A stretch of DNA of 64,000 nucleotides from Pedobacter indicus (GTDB lineage: Bacteria > Bacteroidota > Bacteroidia > Sphingobacteriales > Sphingobacteriaceae), in the NCBI RefSeq assembly GCF_003449035.1, contig NZ_QRGB01000001.1, forward strand, positions 434,001-498,000. The letters run 5' to 3'. The position numbers and the translations under genes are program-made. The notes beneath the pieces are model-generated. The model was not told the origin of the DNA. It did no database searches and saw only the letters and a list, made by a program, of their open reading frames with translations. Positions 17,067 through 25,700 of this stretch are shown here, piece after piece (the first letter of the stretch is position 1; each line of letters begins with the position of its first letter).

Positions 17067-17277
17067 ATCTCGCAAAGCAATTGACTTATCTTTTACGGAG
17101 GATAAGATGATTTTCCTTTTGGAGGATGGACGAGAATTATCCATTCCTCTTGAGTGGTTTCCTAAACTTCGAAGTGCTACGATAAAACAACTTAAACAAT
17201 GGCGGTTTATAGGAGACGGCGAAGGGATACATTGGTCGGAGATTGACGAAGATGTATCGATCGAAAACCTCTTATAG
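17044..17277 (+). CDS. DUF2442 domain protein (partner of the DUF4160 gene)
   Basis: A 77-residue DUF2442 protein. The start at 17044 (MSTLTISKSRK) is preferred over an in-frame codon at 17020 because it removes residues that do not fit the family. Diagnostic segments are FLLEDGRELSIPLEWFPKL and the IHWSEIDEDVSIENLL end. Family members have a small DNA- or partner-binding-like fold and sit next to DUF4160, which they may neutralise or bind. The overlap with the upstream gene suggests fixed stoichiometry. A strongly acidic C-terminus fits an antitoxin role, but that is inference. Confidence 0.85.
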   Translation: MSTLTISKSRKAIDLSFTEDKMIFLLEDGRELSIPLEWFPKLRSATIKQLKQWRFIGDGEGIHWSEIDEDVSIENLL

Positions 17278-17313
17278 TAAAATAATTGTGGATACAGCTC
17301 CTAATAATACGAA

Positions 17314-17700
17314 TCAGTTCATTCGGAATGGTGCAACGAGGCTGAAACGGGGGATGTGGACTTCGAAGATAAACCCATCAATTTCCCGCATCATCTGGTA
17401 AGTTCCTTCCATATAACCCATCTCACTCTGAAGGTTACAGCCCGAAACGTAGTCATGCTGTTCGCCCGGTGCGATAATAGGTTGCAAACCAACCACTCCC
17501 TCTCCTTCCACTTCTCGCTTTGCACCAGCGGAGTCAAAGATAAACCAATGTCTGCGTAATAACTGCACACTATGTTCACCCAGGTTCTCGATTGTAACAT
17601 GGTAGGCAAACATATAATGGTCGTTCTGAGGATTGGAATACTCCGACTGATATACCGTTTCTACAGAAACCTTAACATTCTCTGTAATTTGAGTGGCCAT
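17314..17700 (-). CDS. apaG: ApaG domain protein
   Basis: A 128-residue ApaG protein. The beta-sandwich pattern is complete: VSVETVYQSEYSNP, MFAYHVTIENLGEHSVQLLRRHW, the Gly-rich EGEGVVGLQPIIAPGE and the end MEGTYQMM and FEVHIPRFSL. ApaG was first linked to cobalt and magnesium resistance and to Ap4A metabolism, but its molecular role is unclear; the fold is like fibronectin type III. The gene is 20 bases downstream of dusB on the same strand, so it is likely the second gene of a two-gene operon. Confidence 0.92.
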   Translation of the reverse strand: MATQITENVKVSVETVYQSEYSNPQNDHYMFAYHVTIENLGEHSVQLLRRHWFIFDSAGAKREVEGEGVVGLQPIIAPGEQHDYVSGCNLQSEMGYMEGTYQMMREIDGFIFEVHIPRFSLVAPFRMN

Positions 17701-17720
17701 TCATTGCTTTTTTTCCCAAG

Positions 17721-18719
17721 TTAATAAATGACTTCCAAATTCGCAAAATTCGACTCGATCTCGTCTAAAACTTCCTCTATATCAGCTACGTTATCAAGCT
17801 TTACAAGCTTCATCCTGTATTCCTTGAAGTGAGGTATGCCCTTGAAATAATTCGCATAATGTCTGCGCATCTCGAAAATACCGGTTTTAGGCCCTTTCCA
17901 TTCGATGGATTTCTGAAGGTGGATGCGACAGGTTTCGACGCGCTCGGTAATGGTTGGCCCTTCAAGGCGTTCGCCAGTCTCAAAGAAGTGTTTAATCTCA
18001 CGGAATATCCACGGATAGCCGATAGAAGCACGGCCAATCATAATTCCGTCGACTTCATATTCCATTCGCCAGGCTGCAGCCTTTTCGATGCTATCGACAT
18101 CACCATTACCAAAAATTGGGATTTCAATACGCGGGTTGCGCTTTATATCGCGGATCATCGTCCAGTCAGCCTGCCCTTTATACATTTGTGAACGGGTACG
18201 GCCGTGGATACTCAAAGCCTGGATACCTACGTCTTGCAATCGCTCGGCTACTTCATAGACGTTTTTCGTGTTATCGTCCCAGCCTAAACGTGTCTTTACG
18301 GTAACGGGCAGATGGGTCGATTCAACCACGGCCTTGGTCATCGCGGTCATTTTATCGACGTCCTGAAGCAAACTGGCGCCGGCACCGCGACAGGCAACAT
18401 TCTTTACCGGGCAACCGTAGTTAATATCAATCAGATCAGGACCGGCCAGGGTAGCGATCTCCGTTGCTTCGCGCATGGTGTCAATGTCACTTCCGAAGAT
18501 CTGAATGCCTATTGGCCGCTCATACTCAAAGATATCCAATTTCTGCTTACTCTTCGCGGCATCACGAATTAAGCCTTCGGAAGATATAAATTCGGTATAC
18601 ATCATGTCCACCCCGTTCTGCTTGCAAACAAAACGAAAAGGCGGATCGCTGACATCTTCCATCGGTGCTAAAAGCAACGGAAATTCTCCTAAATCTATAT
18701 TTCCAATCTTAACAGACAT
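17721..18719 (-). CDS. dusB: tRNA-dihydrouridine synthase
   Basis: A 332-residue Dus enzyme. FMN TIM-barrel motifs are in order: LLAPMEDVSDPPFRF, the DINYGCPVKNVACRGAGASLL block with the catalytic cysteine, SIHGRTRSQMYKGQADW, PIFGNGDV, and DGIMIGRASIGYPWIF. It reduces uridines in the tRNA D-loop. Length and motifs fit DusB, the ancestral bacterial type. Its promoter may lie inside the divergent CPBP gene, where a minus-strand TAAATTTG occurs at 18771-18764. apaG follows. Confidence 0.93.
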   Translation of the reverse strand: MSVKIGNIDLGEFPLLLAPMEDVSDPPFRFVCKQNGVDMMYTEFISSEGLIRDAAKSKQKLDIFEYERPIGIQIFGSDIDTMREATEIATLAGPDLIDINYGCPVKNVACRGAGASLLQDVDKMTAMTKAVVESTHLPVTVKTRLGWDDNTKNVYEVAERLQDVGIQALSIHGRTRSQMYKGQADWTMIRDIKRNPRIEIPIFGNGDVDSIEKAAAWRMEYEVDGIMIGRASIGYPWIFREIKHFFETGERLEGPTITERVETCRIHLQKSIEWKGPKTGIFEMRRHYANYFKGIPHFKEYRMKLVKLDNVADIEEVLDEIESNFANLEVIY

Positions 18720-18757
18720 TCCCTATCTTAAACCAATTTTTAATTAATTCCGGATTA

Positions 18758-19729
18758 ATGGCGCAAATTTACGAAAACCAAAGGGCTTTTCATTACAAAT
18801 ATCCTGAAAATCACCCGATAGTATCGCTGATCTACCTCCTGCTCTTTGTTATTGTGGGGGCTTTTGTGTTCTCCTTGCTGGGAATGGGGATCGGTTTTGC
18901 GATGCATGGAATGGATATTATGAGAGATCTTCCGGAAATTATGAGCGGGAGCTCTCAGGAAGGCGTCTTATTTTTGAAGATCTTTCAGATGGTTTCCAGC
19001 ATTGGTGTTTTTGTTGTGCCCAGTCTGTTGTTGCGCGGTTTTGAACGGAGACGGTCTTTTTATTATGACTTTTCAGGGCCGAAGGTTCGGAATTTAATCT
19101 GGCTGACAATCGGAATTATGCTTGCAGCGGGACCGGTTATCGAGGTTTCAGGGTACCTGAACCAACAAATGAAATTACCTGAGAGCCTGGCTAATATGGA
19201 AGCTTGGATGGAGGCGAAGGAGCTGGAAATGAAAACAATTACCGAGAAAATGCTTGTCGGCACCAGCTTTTCAGATCTGCTATTGAACCTGCTTGTCGTT
19301 GCGGTGGTTCCCGCTATTGGGGAGGAGCTTTTATTTAGAGGATCTTTGCAGCCAATACTAACGCGTTGGTTCAAAAATTATCATGTAGCGATATGGGTAA
19401 CAGCGATTATATTCAGCGCGATTCATGTGCAGTTCTATGGCTTTATACCGCGACTATTGATGGGAGCCGCCTTCGGTTATTTATTTTATTGGTCGAAAAG
19501 CATCTGGTTGCCTATCTTAGCACACTTTTTAAATAATGGGACGGCCGTTGTGCTTTATTTTATCGGGCAAAAGCAGGGGAAGTCATTCGATGAGATCAGT
19601 GAACCGGATATGTCGTACTGGCCGGTTTCGATCATCGCTGCAGGGGTTTTGATTTACTTATTTATTTTATTTAAGAAGATGTCGAAGGCTGAAAAAGTAA
19701 CTCATGAATCTATGGCTCAGCAGCGGTAA
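18758..19729 (+). CDS. CPBP-family intramembrane metalloprotease
   Basis: A 323-residue multi-pass membrane protein with about eight hydrophobic segments. The CPBP (Rce1-like, abortive infection/CAAX) motifs are present in order: motif 1 EELLFRGSLQP with the EExxxR pattern, motif 2 FSAIHVQFYGFIPRLLMG, and motif 3 LPILAHFLNNGT. Such proteases cut within the membrane; bacterial substrates are rarely known. It is divergent from dusB, with 38 bases between the starts, and leads a plus-strand cluster with a DUF2007 gene and cdsA. Confidence 0.92.
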   Translation: MAQIYENQRAFHYKYPENHPIVSLIYLLLFVIVGAFVFSLLGMGIGFAMHGMDIMRDLPEIMSGSSQEGVLFLKIFQMVSSIGVFVVPSLLLRGFERRRSFYYDFSGPKVRNLIWLTIGIMLAAGPVIEVSGYLNQQMKLPESLANMEAWMEAKELEMKTITEKMLVGTSFSDLLLNLLVVAVVPAIGEELLFRGSLQPILTRWFKNYHVAIWVTAIIFSAIHVQFYGFIPRLLMGAAFGYLFYWSKSIWLPILAHFLNNGTAVVLYFIGQKQGKSFDEISEPDMSYWPVSIIAAGVLIYLFILFKKMSKAEKVTHESMAQQR

Positions 19730-19787
19730 ACTTAATATAGGTGTGAGCATATCAAAAAGTAATTCTTTAATCGAATAGAATACGAAT

Positions 19788-20000
19788 ATGGAAAAAGACT
19801 GGAAAAAGGTGTATACGGGTTCGAATTTTTACAAAATCGAACTGATCAGACAAGTATTGGAAGACCGTGATATTCATGCTGTCGTACTCAATAAGCAGGA
19901 TTCTTCTTATAAATTTGGCCAGATTGAACTGTACGTTCACGAAAGCAACGTAGAGGGCGCAAAGGAGATTATTGAAGAAATGTCGGAAATTGAAGATTGA
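19788..20000 (+). CDS. DUF2007-family small protein
   Basis: A 70-residue protein with the whole DUF2007 pattern: WKKVYTGSNFYKIELIRQVLEDRDIHAVVLNKQDSSY in outline, then GQIELYVHESNVEGAKEIIEE. It resembles the ferredoxin-like (ACT/PII-like) fold often labelled putative signal-transducing protein. It is acidic and cytosolic. It lies five bases before cdsA and in Bacteroidota is often found beside it, so the two are probably cotranscribed. The role is unknown. Confidence 0.88.
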   Translation: MEKDWKKVYTGSNFYKIELIRQVLEDRDIHAVVLNKQDSSYKFGQIELYVHESNVEGAKEIIEEMSEIED

Positions 20001-20005
20001 TCTAC

Positions 20006-20812
20006 ATGAAAACCAGAGCGATTACCGGGGTTGTATTTGTTATTGTATTGGTGGCTTCGCTCCTGCTGGGGCCTTGGATGTTTTCGATCTTTTTTGCACT
20101 GATCGCGCTCTTCAGTCTGAATGAATTTTATGGTATCATTAATGACAATTCTGAGAATGTAAGCGTTAACCGGGTCGTGGGACTGCTTCTGGGCGCAGCA
20201 CTGTTTGGCGGGCTGGTTTTGTATCAAATGACCGTCACTAGCATTTCCGCTCTTCTGTTTTCTATTCCCTTTATGACCTTGGTCTTCTGGACTGAGCTCT
20301 TTCGTAAGACGGGGAATCCTTTTGGGAACATCGCCTTCAGCTTTCTGGGCATTATCTACGCGGTAGTTCCTTTTGCCTTCTTTTACCTACTCGGATTTAT
20401 TGACGGATCCTATAACTATCAATATCCGTTGGGGTTTTTGATTATGCTGTGGGCAAGTGATACGGGTGCCTACCTGGCTGGTCGGACTTTCGGCAAGACG
20501 AAATTGTTTGAGAGGCATTCGCCAAAAAAGACTTGGGAGGGAAGTATTGGCGGCTTAGTGATCAGCTTATTAGCCGCATTTATCCTTTCACGCTATTTCG
20601 TGGGCTTGGAAACCTGGCAATGGATGGTGGTCTCGGCGATTATTGTGGTCTTTGGCACCTACGGCGATTTGACGGAATCGATGCTGAAACGCAGTTATAA
20701 TATTAAGGACTCAGGGAATATCTTACCCGGGCATGGTGGTTTTCTGGATCGTTTTGATGGTTTGCTGCTATCAGCGCCACTGGTGTATTTGTTTTTGGTA
20801 TGGGTGGGGTGA
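20006..20812 (+). CDS. cdsA: Phosphatidate cytidylyltransferase
   Basis: A 268-residue multi-pass membrane enzyme that makes CDP-diacylglycerol from phosphatidic acid and CTP, the branch point of phospholipid synthesis. The start is the ATG at 20006; a TTG at 19997 in the same frame would overlap the previous gene. The CDP-alcohol signature is complete near the C-terminus: SYNIKDSGNILPGHGGFLDR followed by FDG. SPKKTWEGSIGG is also typical. It is the third gene of the plus-strand cluster starting at 18758. Confidence 0.95.
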   Translation: MKTRAITGVVFVIVLVASLLLGPWMFSIFFALIALFSLNEFYGIINDNSENVSVNRVVGLLLGAALFGGLVLYQMTVTSISALLFSIPFMTLVFWTELFRKTGNPFGNIAFSFLGIIYAVVPFAFFYLLGFIDGSYNYQYPLGFLIMLWASDTGAYLAGRTFGKTKLFERHSPKKTWEGSIGGLVISLLAAFILSRYFVGLETWQWMVVSAIIVVFGTYGDLTESMLKRSYNIKDSGNILPGHGGFLDRFDGLLLSAPLVYLFLVWVG

Positions 20813-20839
20813 GCGGCGAGAATGCGTCCGATTAGCTCG

Positions 20840-21055
20840 CTAAAACGTCAATAGATAATTCGTGCTTCGTCCGCCCGCAGAATCTTTCTCCAGGATCCCT
20901 TTACTAACTAAGTCTTGTATGTCTCTTGTTGCGGTATCTTGGGAGCATTTCATTAAATTTGCCCATTTAGATTTCACTAAGTTTTGGAAAAACCTTTTCG
21001 TCATCCCAAGTAAAGTCTGTCCAGTTCCGTCTTTGGTGTATATGCATATTTCCAA
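20840..21055 (-). pseudogene. C-terminal fragment of a Fic-family protein
   Basis: A 71-codon frame whose last 45 or so residues match the C-terminal winged-helix part of Bacteroidota Fic (AMPylase) proteins: SKWANLMKCSQDTATRDIQD followed by LVSKGILEKDSAGGRSTNYLL. The catalytic Fic domain (HxFx(D/E)GNGRxxR) is not present anywhere upstream; the next gene begins within 40 bases. It therefore looks like the remnant of a deleted fic gene. A small independent DNA-binding protein cannot be excluded since the frame is open and starts with ATG. Confidence 0.65.
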
Positions 21056-21080
21056 TGCTTTATAGAGTGACTATATAGCT

Positions 21081-21105
21081 AATCTCCGCATATTATGCGG
21101 AGATT
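21081..21105 (+). terminator. Palindromic hairpin at a gene end
   Basis: Twelve-base arms (21081-21092 and 21094-21105) flank a single base; atttcttttttc follows on the plus strand, so it can act as a terminator for plus-strand transcripts. It contains the stop codon of the minus-strand gene 21093-21776. Confidence 0.45.
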
Positions 21106-21776
21106 ATTTCTTTTTTCAAGTTTTTCTTCGGTCGCTTTTTCAGCACAGAGGCGTCGGTAAAGTAACGATATTCTTTGTCCCGGAAAAAAGGCATTTTGTC
21201 GCCCAGACCATGACGACTGGTTTGGTAAACAGCTTTGAAGAGAGGTTTATTGCGAGGGCTGAAACGGATAACGGAGTCTTCCCGAAAGGCCATCCCATCG
21301 TCACGGTTAAAAGCCAGATGCTGAACGCCCTCTGGATTATCGGCCGCCTCAAGCACATAGGCGACTACATTAGACGGCCCGGAGACGCGTTTCCCATCGC
21401 TTTCACGTTTAACGGATCGGATCAAGAGGCCGCCATAAGCTTCATGTTCGGCGGAGCCGTAAGTCAGGTCGAGACCCCGGCGGGTATGGGTATATTTTTC
21501 GACCCCGATAAAACGGTGAAAATACCAAGATCCGGTTACTGACATTTTGGGAATGACACGTTTGGGATATTGAAAGGCATGGGAATAAGGATCGGGGTGA
21601 ATCTGTTTTTGATAGAAATAAAATTCCAGTTCGAGTATTTCAAAGCTTTCTTCTCCGGCAATAAGCTGATAATCCAGCAAAATAAGCTTTGCAGCTTCTA
21701 AAAAGCCGGTTTCAACCTCCGCTGTACTTCTCGATAATGTAGCAATATCCGACAGGGTTTTGTGTAGTAGATCCAT
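21093..21776 (-). CDS. Possible alkylpurine (3-methyladenine) DNA glycosylase-like protein
   Basis: A 227-residue cytosolic protein. The C-terminal two thirds suggest the Aag/MPG fold: HRFIGVEKYTHTRRGLDLTYG, an EAYGGLLIRSVKR strand followed by SGPSNVVAYVLEA, matching in style the LLRAxEP...GPxKLxxAL part of methylpurine glycosylases, and a late SRHGLGDKMPFFRDKEYRYF. The canonical N-terminal catalytic Glu segment of Aag (ETEAY) is not clearly seen. It may be a divergent member or an unrelated family. It is divergent from the DUF2461 gene. Its stop codon lies in a palindrome. Confidence in the gene is high, in the function low. Confidence 0.6.
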   Translation of the reverse strand: MDLLHKTLSDIATLSRSTAEVETGFLEAAKLILLDYQLIAGEESFEILELEFYFYQKQIHPDPYSHAFQYPKRVIPKMSVTGSWYFHRFIGVEKYTHTRRGLDLTYGSAEHEAYGGLLIRSVKRESDGKRVSGPSNVVAYVLEAADNPEGVQHLAFNRDDGMAFREDSVIRFSPRNKPLFKAVYQTSRHGLGDKMPFFRDKEYRYFTDASVLKKRPKKNLKKEIISA

Positions 21777-21834
21777 TTATATTAAATTTACGAAAAAAGA
21801 GAGCCGACCGCAAATTATCGTTATTTTGACCTAT

Positions 21835-22509
21835 ATGAAAGTACCTCCAAGTACCTTTACGTTTCTAAAAGACCTCGCTAAAAACAACAACCGGGAATGG
21901 TTTAACAAACATAAGGAAAGCCGCTATGAGCCTGAACGTGCCTTGTTCATTGATTTTTCCGAGAGCATTCGTGATGGTTTAGCTGACATGGATAGTCGCA
22001 TTCCCCGTGATTTACCTGCTTCTAAATTCGTTTACAGAATCTATCGGGACATCCGGTTCAGTAAGGATAAATCTCCTTACAAAGGTTATTTTTCAGCAGC
22101 TTACTCTTCGGAAGGGCGGGTGACTGATATTCCGGGTTATTATCTCCATATCCAACCGGGAAGCAGTTTTATGACATCAGGTTTATGGCATCCTAAGAAG
22201 GACAAATTAGCAGCTGTGCGACAGGAGATTGATTATAGTAGTGAGCGATTTCGTTCGATTGTAGAGAATACAGATTTCAAGAAATATTTAACGTTGGATC
22301 AAGAAGATAAACTAAAACGCGCTCCTGCGGGCTATGCGATCGATGATCCGAATATTGAGTACTTGCGACTGAAAAGCTTTACCGCTACAGCAGCTTTCTC
22401 TGACGAAGAACTAACACGAGTAGATGCGGATAAATTGGTGTTGGAAAGATGTCGACTAATGCAGCCATTTTTACATTTTCTGCACGAAGCGTTGGAGGAA
22501 GTGGAGTAA
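21835..22509 (+). CDS. DUF2461 (TIGR02453) family protein
   Basis: A 224-residue DUF2461 protein. The start at 21835 is chosen because the family begins with a segment like STFTFLKDLAKNNNREWF; the open frame extends upstream but into the divergent gene. Other family blocks present are ASKFVYRIYRDIRFSKDKSP, YKGYFSA, GYYLHIQPGSSFMTSGLW and a C-terminal FSDEEL. The molecular role is unknown; members are widespread in Bacteroidota and actinobacteria. It is a single gene. Confidence 0.9.
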   Translation: MKVPPSTFTFLKDLAKNNNREWFNKHKESRYEPERALFIDFSESIRDGLADMDSRIPRDLPASKFVYRIYRDIRFSKDKSPYKGYFSAAYSSEGRVTDIPGYYLHIQPGSSFMTSGLWHPKKDKLAAVRQEIDYSSERFRSIVENTDFKKYLTLDQEDKLKRAPAGYAIDDPNIEYLRLKSFTATAAFSDEELTRVDADKLVLERCRLMQPFLHFLHEALEEVE

Positions 22510-22569
22510 ACTGTTTACAAGAAATCTCACTAAGATAGTAATGTGTAGATTAAAAAGTTGACAGGAAAA

Positions 22570-22779
22570 CTACTTCCGCAAAGGCTTTAGTAAATACTCC
22601 AAACCATTTAGTTTTATTTCATACATGGTAGCTATGAGTCCACCAAGTTTTCCGGCAGGAAAGCCTTTCTCATGATACCAAACCAAATAATGCTCTGGGA
22701 GATCACATATCAGGCGATCTTTGTATTTGCCGTAAGGCATACGGGTTTGGACAAGAGCTATTAAAAGTTCTGAATTCAT
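22570..22779 (-). CDS. DUF3820 family protein
   Basis: A 69-residue protein matching DUF3820: RMPYGKYKDRLICDLPEHYL followed by VWYHEKGFPAGKLGGLIATM. The family is related to the QSregVF regulator-like proteins and resembles a domain in some nucleases; function is not established. Its start overlaps the end of mfd by four bases (ATGA), so it is translated from the mfd transcript. The association with mfd may indicate a DNA-repair link, which is inference. Confidence 0.88.
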   Translation of the reverse strand: MNSELLIALVQTRMPYGKYKDRLICDLPEHYLVWYHEKGFPAGKLGGLIATMYEIKLNGLEYLLKPLRK

Positions 22780-25700
22780 GCGCCGGCGAGCTCTTTTAAA
22801 ATGTCGATCGCCTGCCTGATATCATAAATACGGTCAAAACCGATGCGCAGGGTTCCTTTGACTTCTTTTAAATTGCAGATCGATGGATTGCGTTGTACAA
22901 AGTCGAGTACCAATCCGAACTGGTCACTTTCGAAATAAGGTGATTGCTTGTCACTGACGAAGTACCCTCTTAAAACATCCTTCTTGTATGATACTTTCTC
23001 AAAACCGATCTTCTTGCCGTACCATTGTAGCCTAAGGGTATTGAAAAGCTCGTTGACCTCAATGGGTAGGGGACCAAAGCGGTCTATCAGTTCTTTCTTA
23101 AACGACTGCAACTGCTGTTCGTTCTCTAAAGTGGAAAGCTGTGAGTAGAGGTTGTAACGCTCGGTAATGTTAGTGACATAATCACTCGGGATATGCACTT
23201 CCAGATCGGTATCTACTTGTGTGAAAGAAACAAATTCACGTGGCTTCTCATCGGTAAACAATCCGCTGAATTCTTCATCCTTTAACTCTTGGATTGCTTC
23301 ATCGAGTATCTTATGATACATCTCGAAGCCGATCTCAGCTATAAATCCGCTCTGCTCTGCACCAAGTAGGTTGCCGCTCCCCCGGATATCGAGGTCACGC
23401 ATGGCGACATTGAACCCGCTGCCCAAATCAGAGAATTCCTCAATGGCACTCAACCGTTTACGCGCTTCGCTGGTTAGTGTGGATAATGGTGGGCTCAACA
23501 AATAACAGAAGGCTTTTTTATTGGAGCGACCAACGCGACCACGCATCTGGTGCAGATCGCTTAAGCCAAACATGTGAGCGTGATTGATTATTATCGTATT
23601 GGCATTGGAGATATCCAGTCCGGCTTCGATAATGGTGGTAGCTACCAGGACATCGTAGTCGTGGTTAATGAATTTCAACATAACGTCTTCGAGCTGATCA
23701 CCCTCTAGCTGTCCGTGAGCGATGCCGACACGAGCATGAGGAACCAACTTTTTGATCATGGCACCGAGTTGCTCCAGATCATTGACCCGATTGTGAATAA
23801 AGAATACCTGTCCGCCCCGATCAATTTCATAAGCCACTGCTTCTTTAATCAACGTTTCGTTGAAAACATGCAGTTCAGTTTGTACAGGGATCCGGTTGGG
23901 TGGTGGTGTGCTGATGATGCTCAGATCACGCGCACCCATCAAGGAGAAATGTAAGGTTCGGGGAATCGGGGTTGCTGTCAGGGTCAGCGTGTCGACATTT
24001 GCCCGTAACTGTTTTAACTTTTCCTTCACCGACACGCCAAATTTCTGCTCTTCATCAATAATCAGCAAGCCCAAATCTTTGAACTTTACATCTTTGCTGA
24101 CCAGACGATGGGTGCCGATGATGATATCGATTTTACCTTCCTTGAGTTTGGCCAGGGTTTCTTTGATCTGCTTAGAGGTTTTAAAACGGTTGATATAGTC
24201 GATGGTTACGGGAAACCCTTTCAGTCGCTCAGTAAATGTACGATGATGCTGCGAGGCGAGAATGGTGGTCGGCACCAAAATGGCCACCTGCTTACTGTCA
24301 GCGACAGCTTTAAAGGCAGCGCGAACCGCAATTTCGGTTTTACCGAAGCCGACATCACCGCATACCAGACGATCCATGGGGTGTGGTGACTCCATGTCTT
24401 TTTTGACATCAAGGGTTGCTTTTTCCTGATCAGGTGTATCTTCATAGATAAAAGACGCTTCGAGCTCGGTTTGCAGGTAGGTATCTGGAGAAAAGGAATT
24501 ACCGGTTTCAGCTTTCCGCTTGGCGTAGAGCTTGATCAGGTCGCGGGCAATGTCCTTAACTTTTTTTTTGGTTGTCCGTTTAAGCTTCTCCCAAGTGTCG
24601 GTACCCAACTTGTTCATTTTGGGAACGGTGCCCTCCTTACCGGAATACTTGGAAATGCGGTTTAGGGAGTTGATGTTGACGTAGAGCAGGTCATTGTCGG
24701 CGTAGACTAAACGGATCATTTCCTGCACTTTGCCATTCACTTCGATCTTTTCCAAACCGGCATATTTTCCCACTCCATGATCGATGTGGGTGATAAAGTC
24801 ACCCGCTTTCAGATCACGAAGATCCTTTAGTGTAATGGCTTGGGATCGGGAATAGCCTTTATTGAGTTTGTATTTATAATAACGATCAAAAATCTGATGA
24901 TCGGTATAGGCCATGATCTTCAGCGTTTCGTCGGAGAATCCTTGACGTAGTGCCAAATGGATAGGTGTGAAGGAAACTGACGAATCGATATCCTCGATAA
25001 TAGTCAATAAGCGCTCGATCTGCTTCCCTGAATCACTGAATATGTAGGTTTCAAATTTAGCTTTTTCTCCCTCTTTCAGGTGATGAATTAACAAATTGAA
25101 ATCTTTATTGAAAGAGGGTTGTGGCCGCTGATCAAAATCGACCTGCGCATCGGCACGATAAAAAAATTGTTTGCCAAACTCGACAATCGGGAACTCTTGT
25201 ACTTGATCAGCGAGGATAGCATCGGTGGTAAAGTTGTATTTTGGGTCAATCCACTCGGGATTATGTTCTTTCTCTTCTGCGGATAAGGCTTGCCATAGTG
25301 CCACTGCTTTTTTATAACCTGCCTTGAGGATGTCTAAGGTAAATTGGACGTCTTTGAACCAAATAACCGAATCTTCGTCAATGTACTCCAACAAGGAAAT
25401 ATTGCTTTCGGTCAGAAATTTAGCTTGTACATTGGGCAATATCGTTACATGATTGATCTTACTGACCGAAAGTTGGCTTTCGATATCGAAGGTTCTTATG
25501 CTTTCAATGGTGTCTCCAAAAAACTCAATCCGATAGGGATGATCATTCGAAAAAGAAAAGATGTCGACGATTCCACCACGAATGGCAAACTGACCGGGTT
25601 CGTATACAAAATCTACCCGCTCAAAATCATACTCAATAAGAAACTCATTAATAAAATCGATGTTCAGCTGGGTATCTTGCCTGATCTCCAAGGTGTTTTT

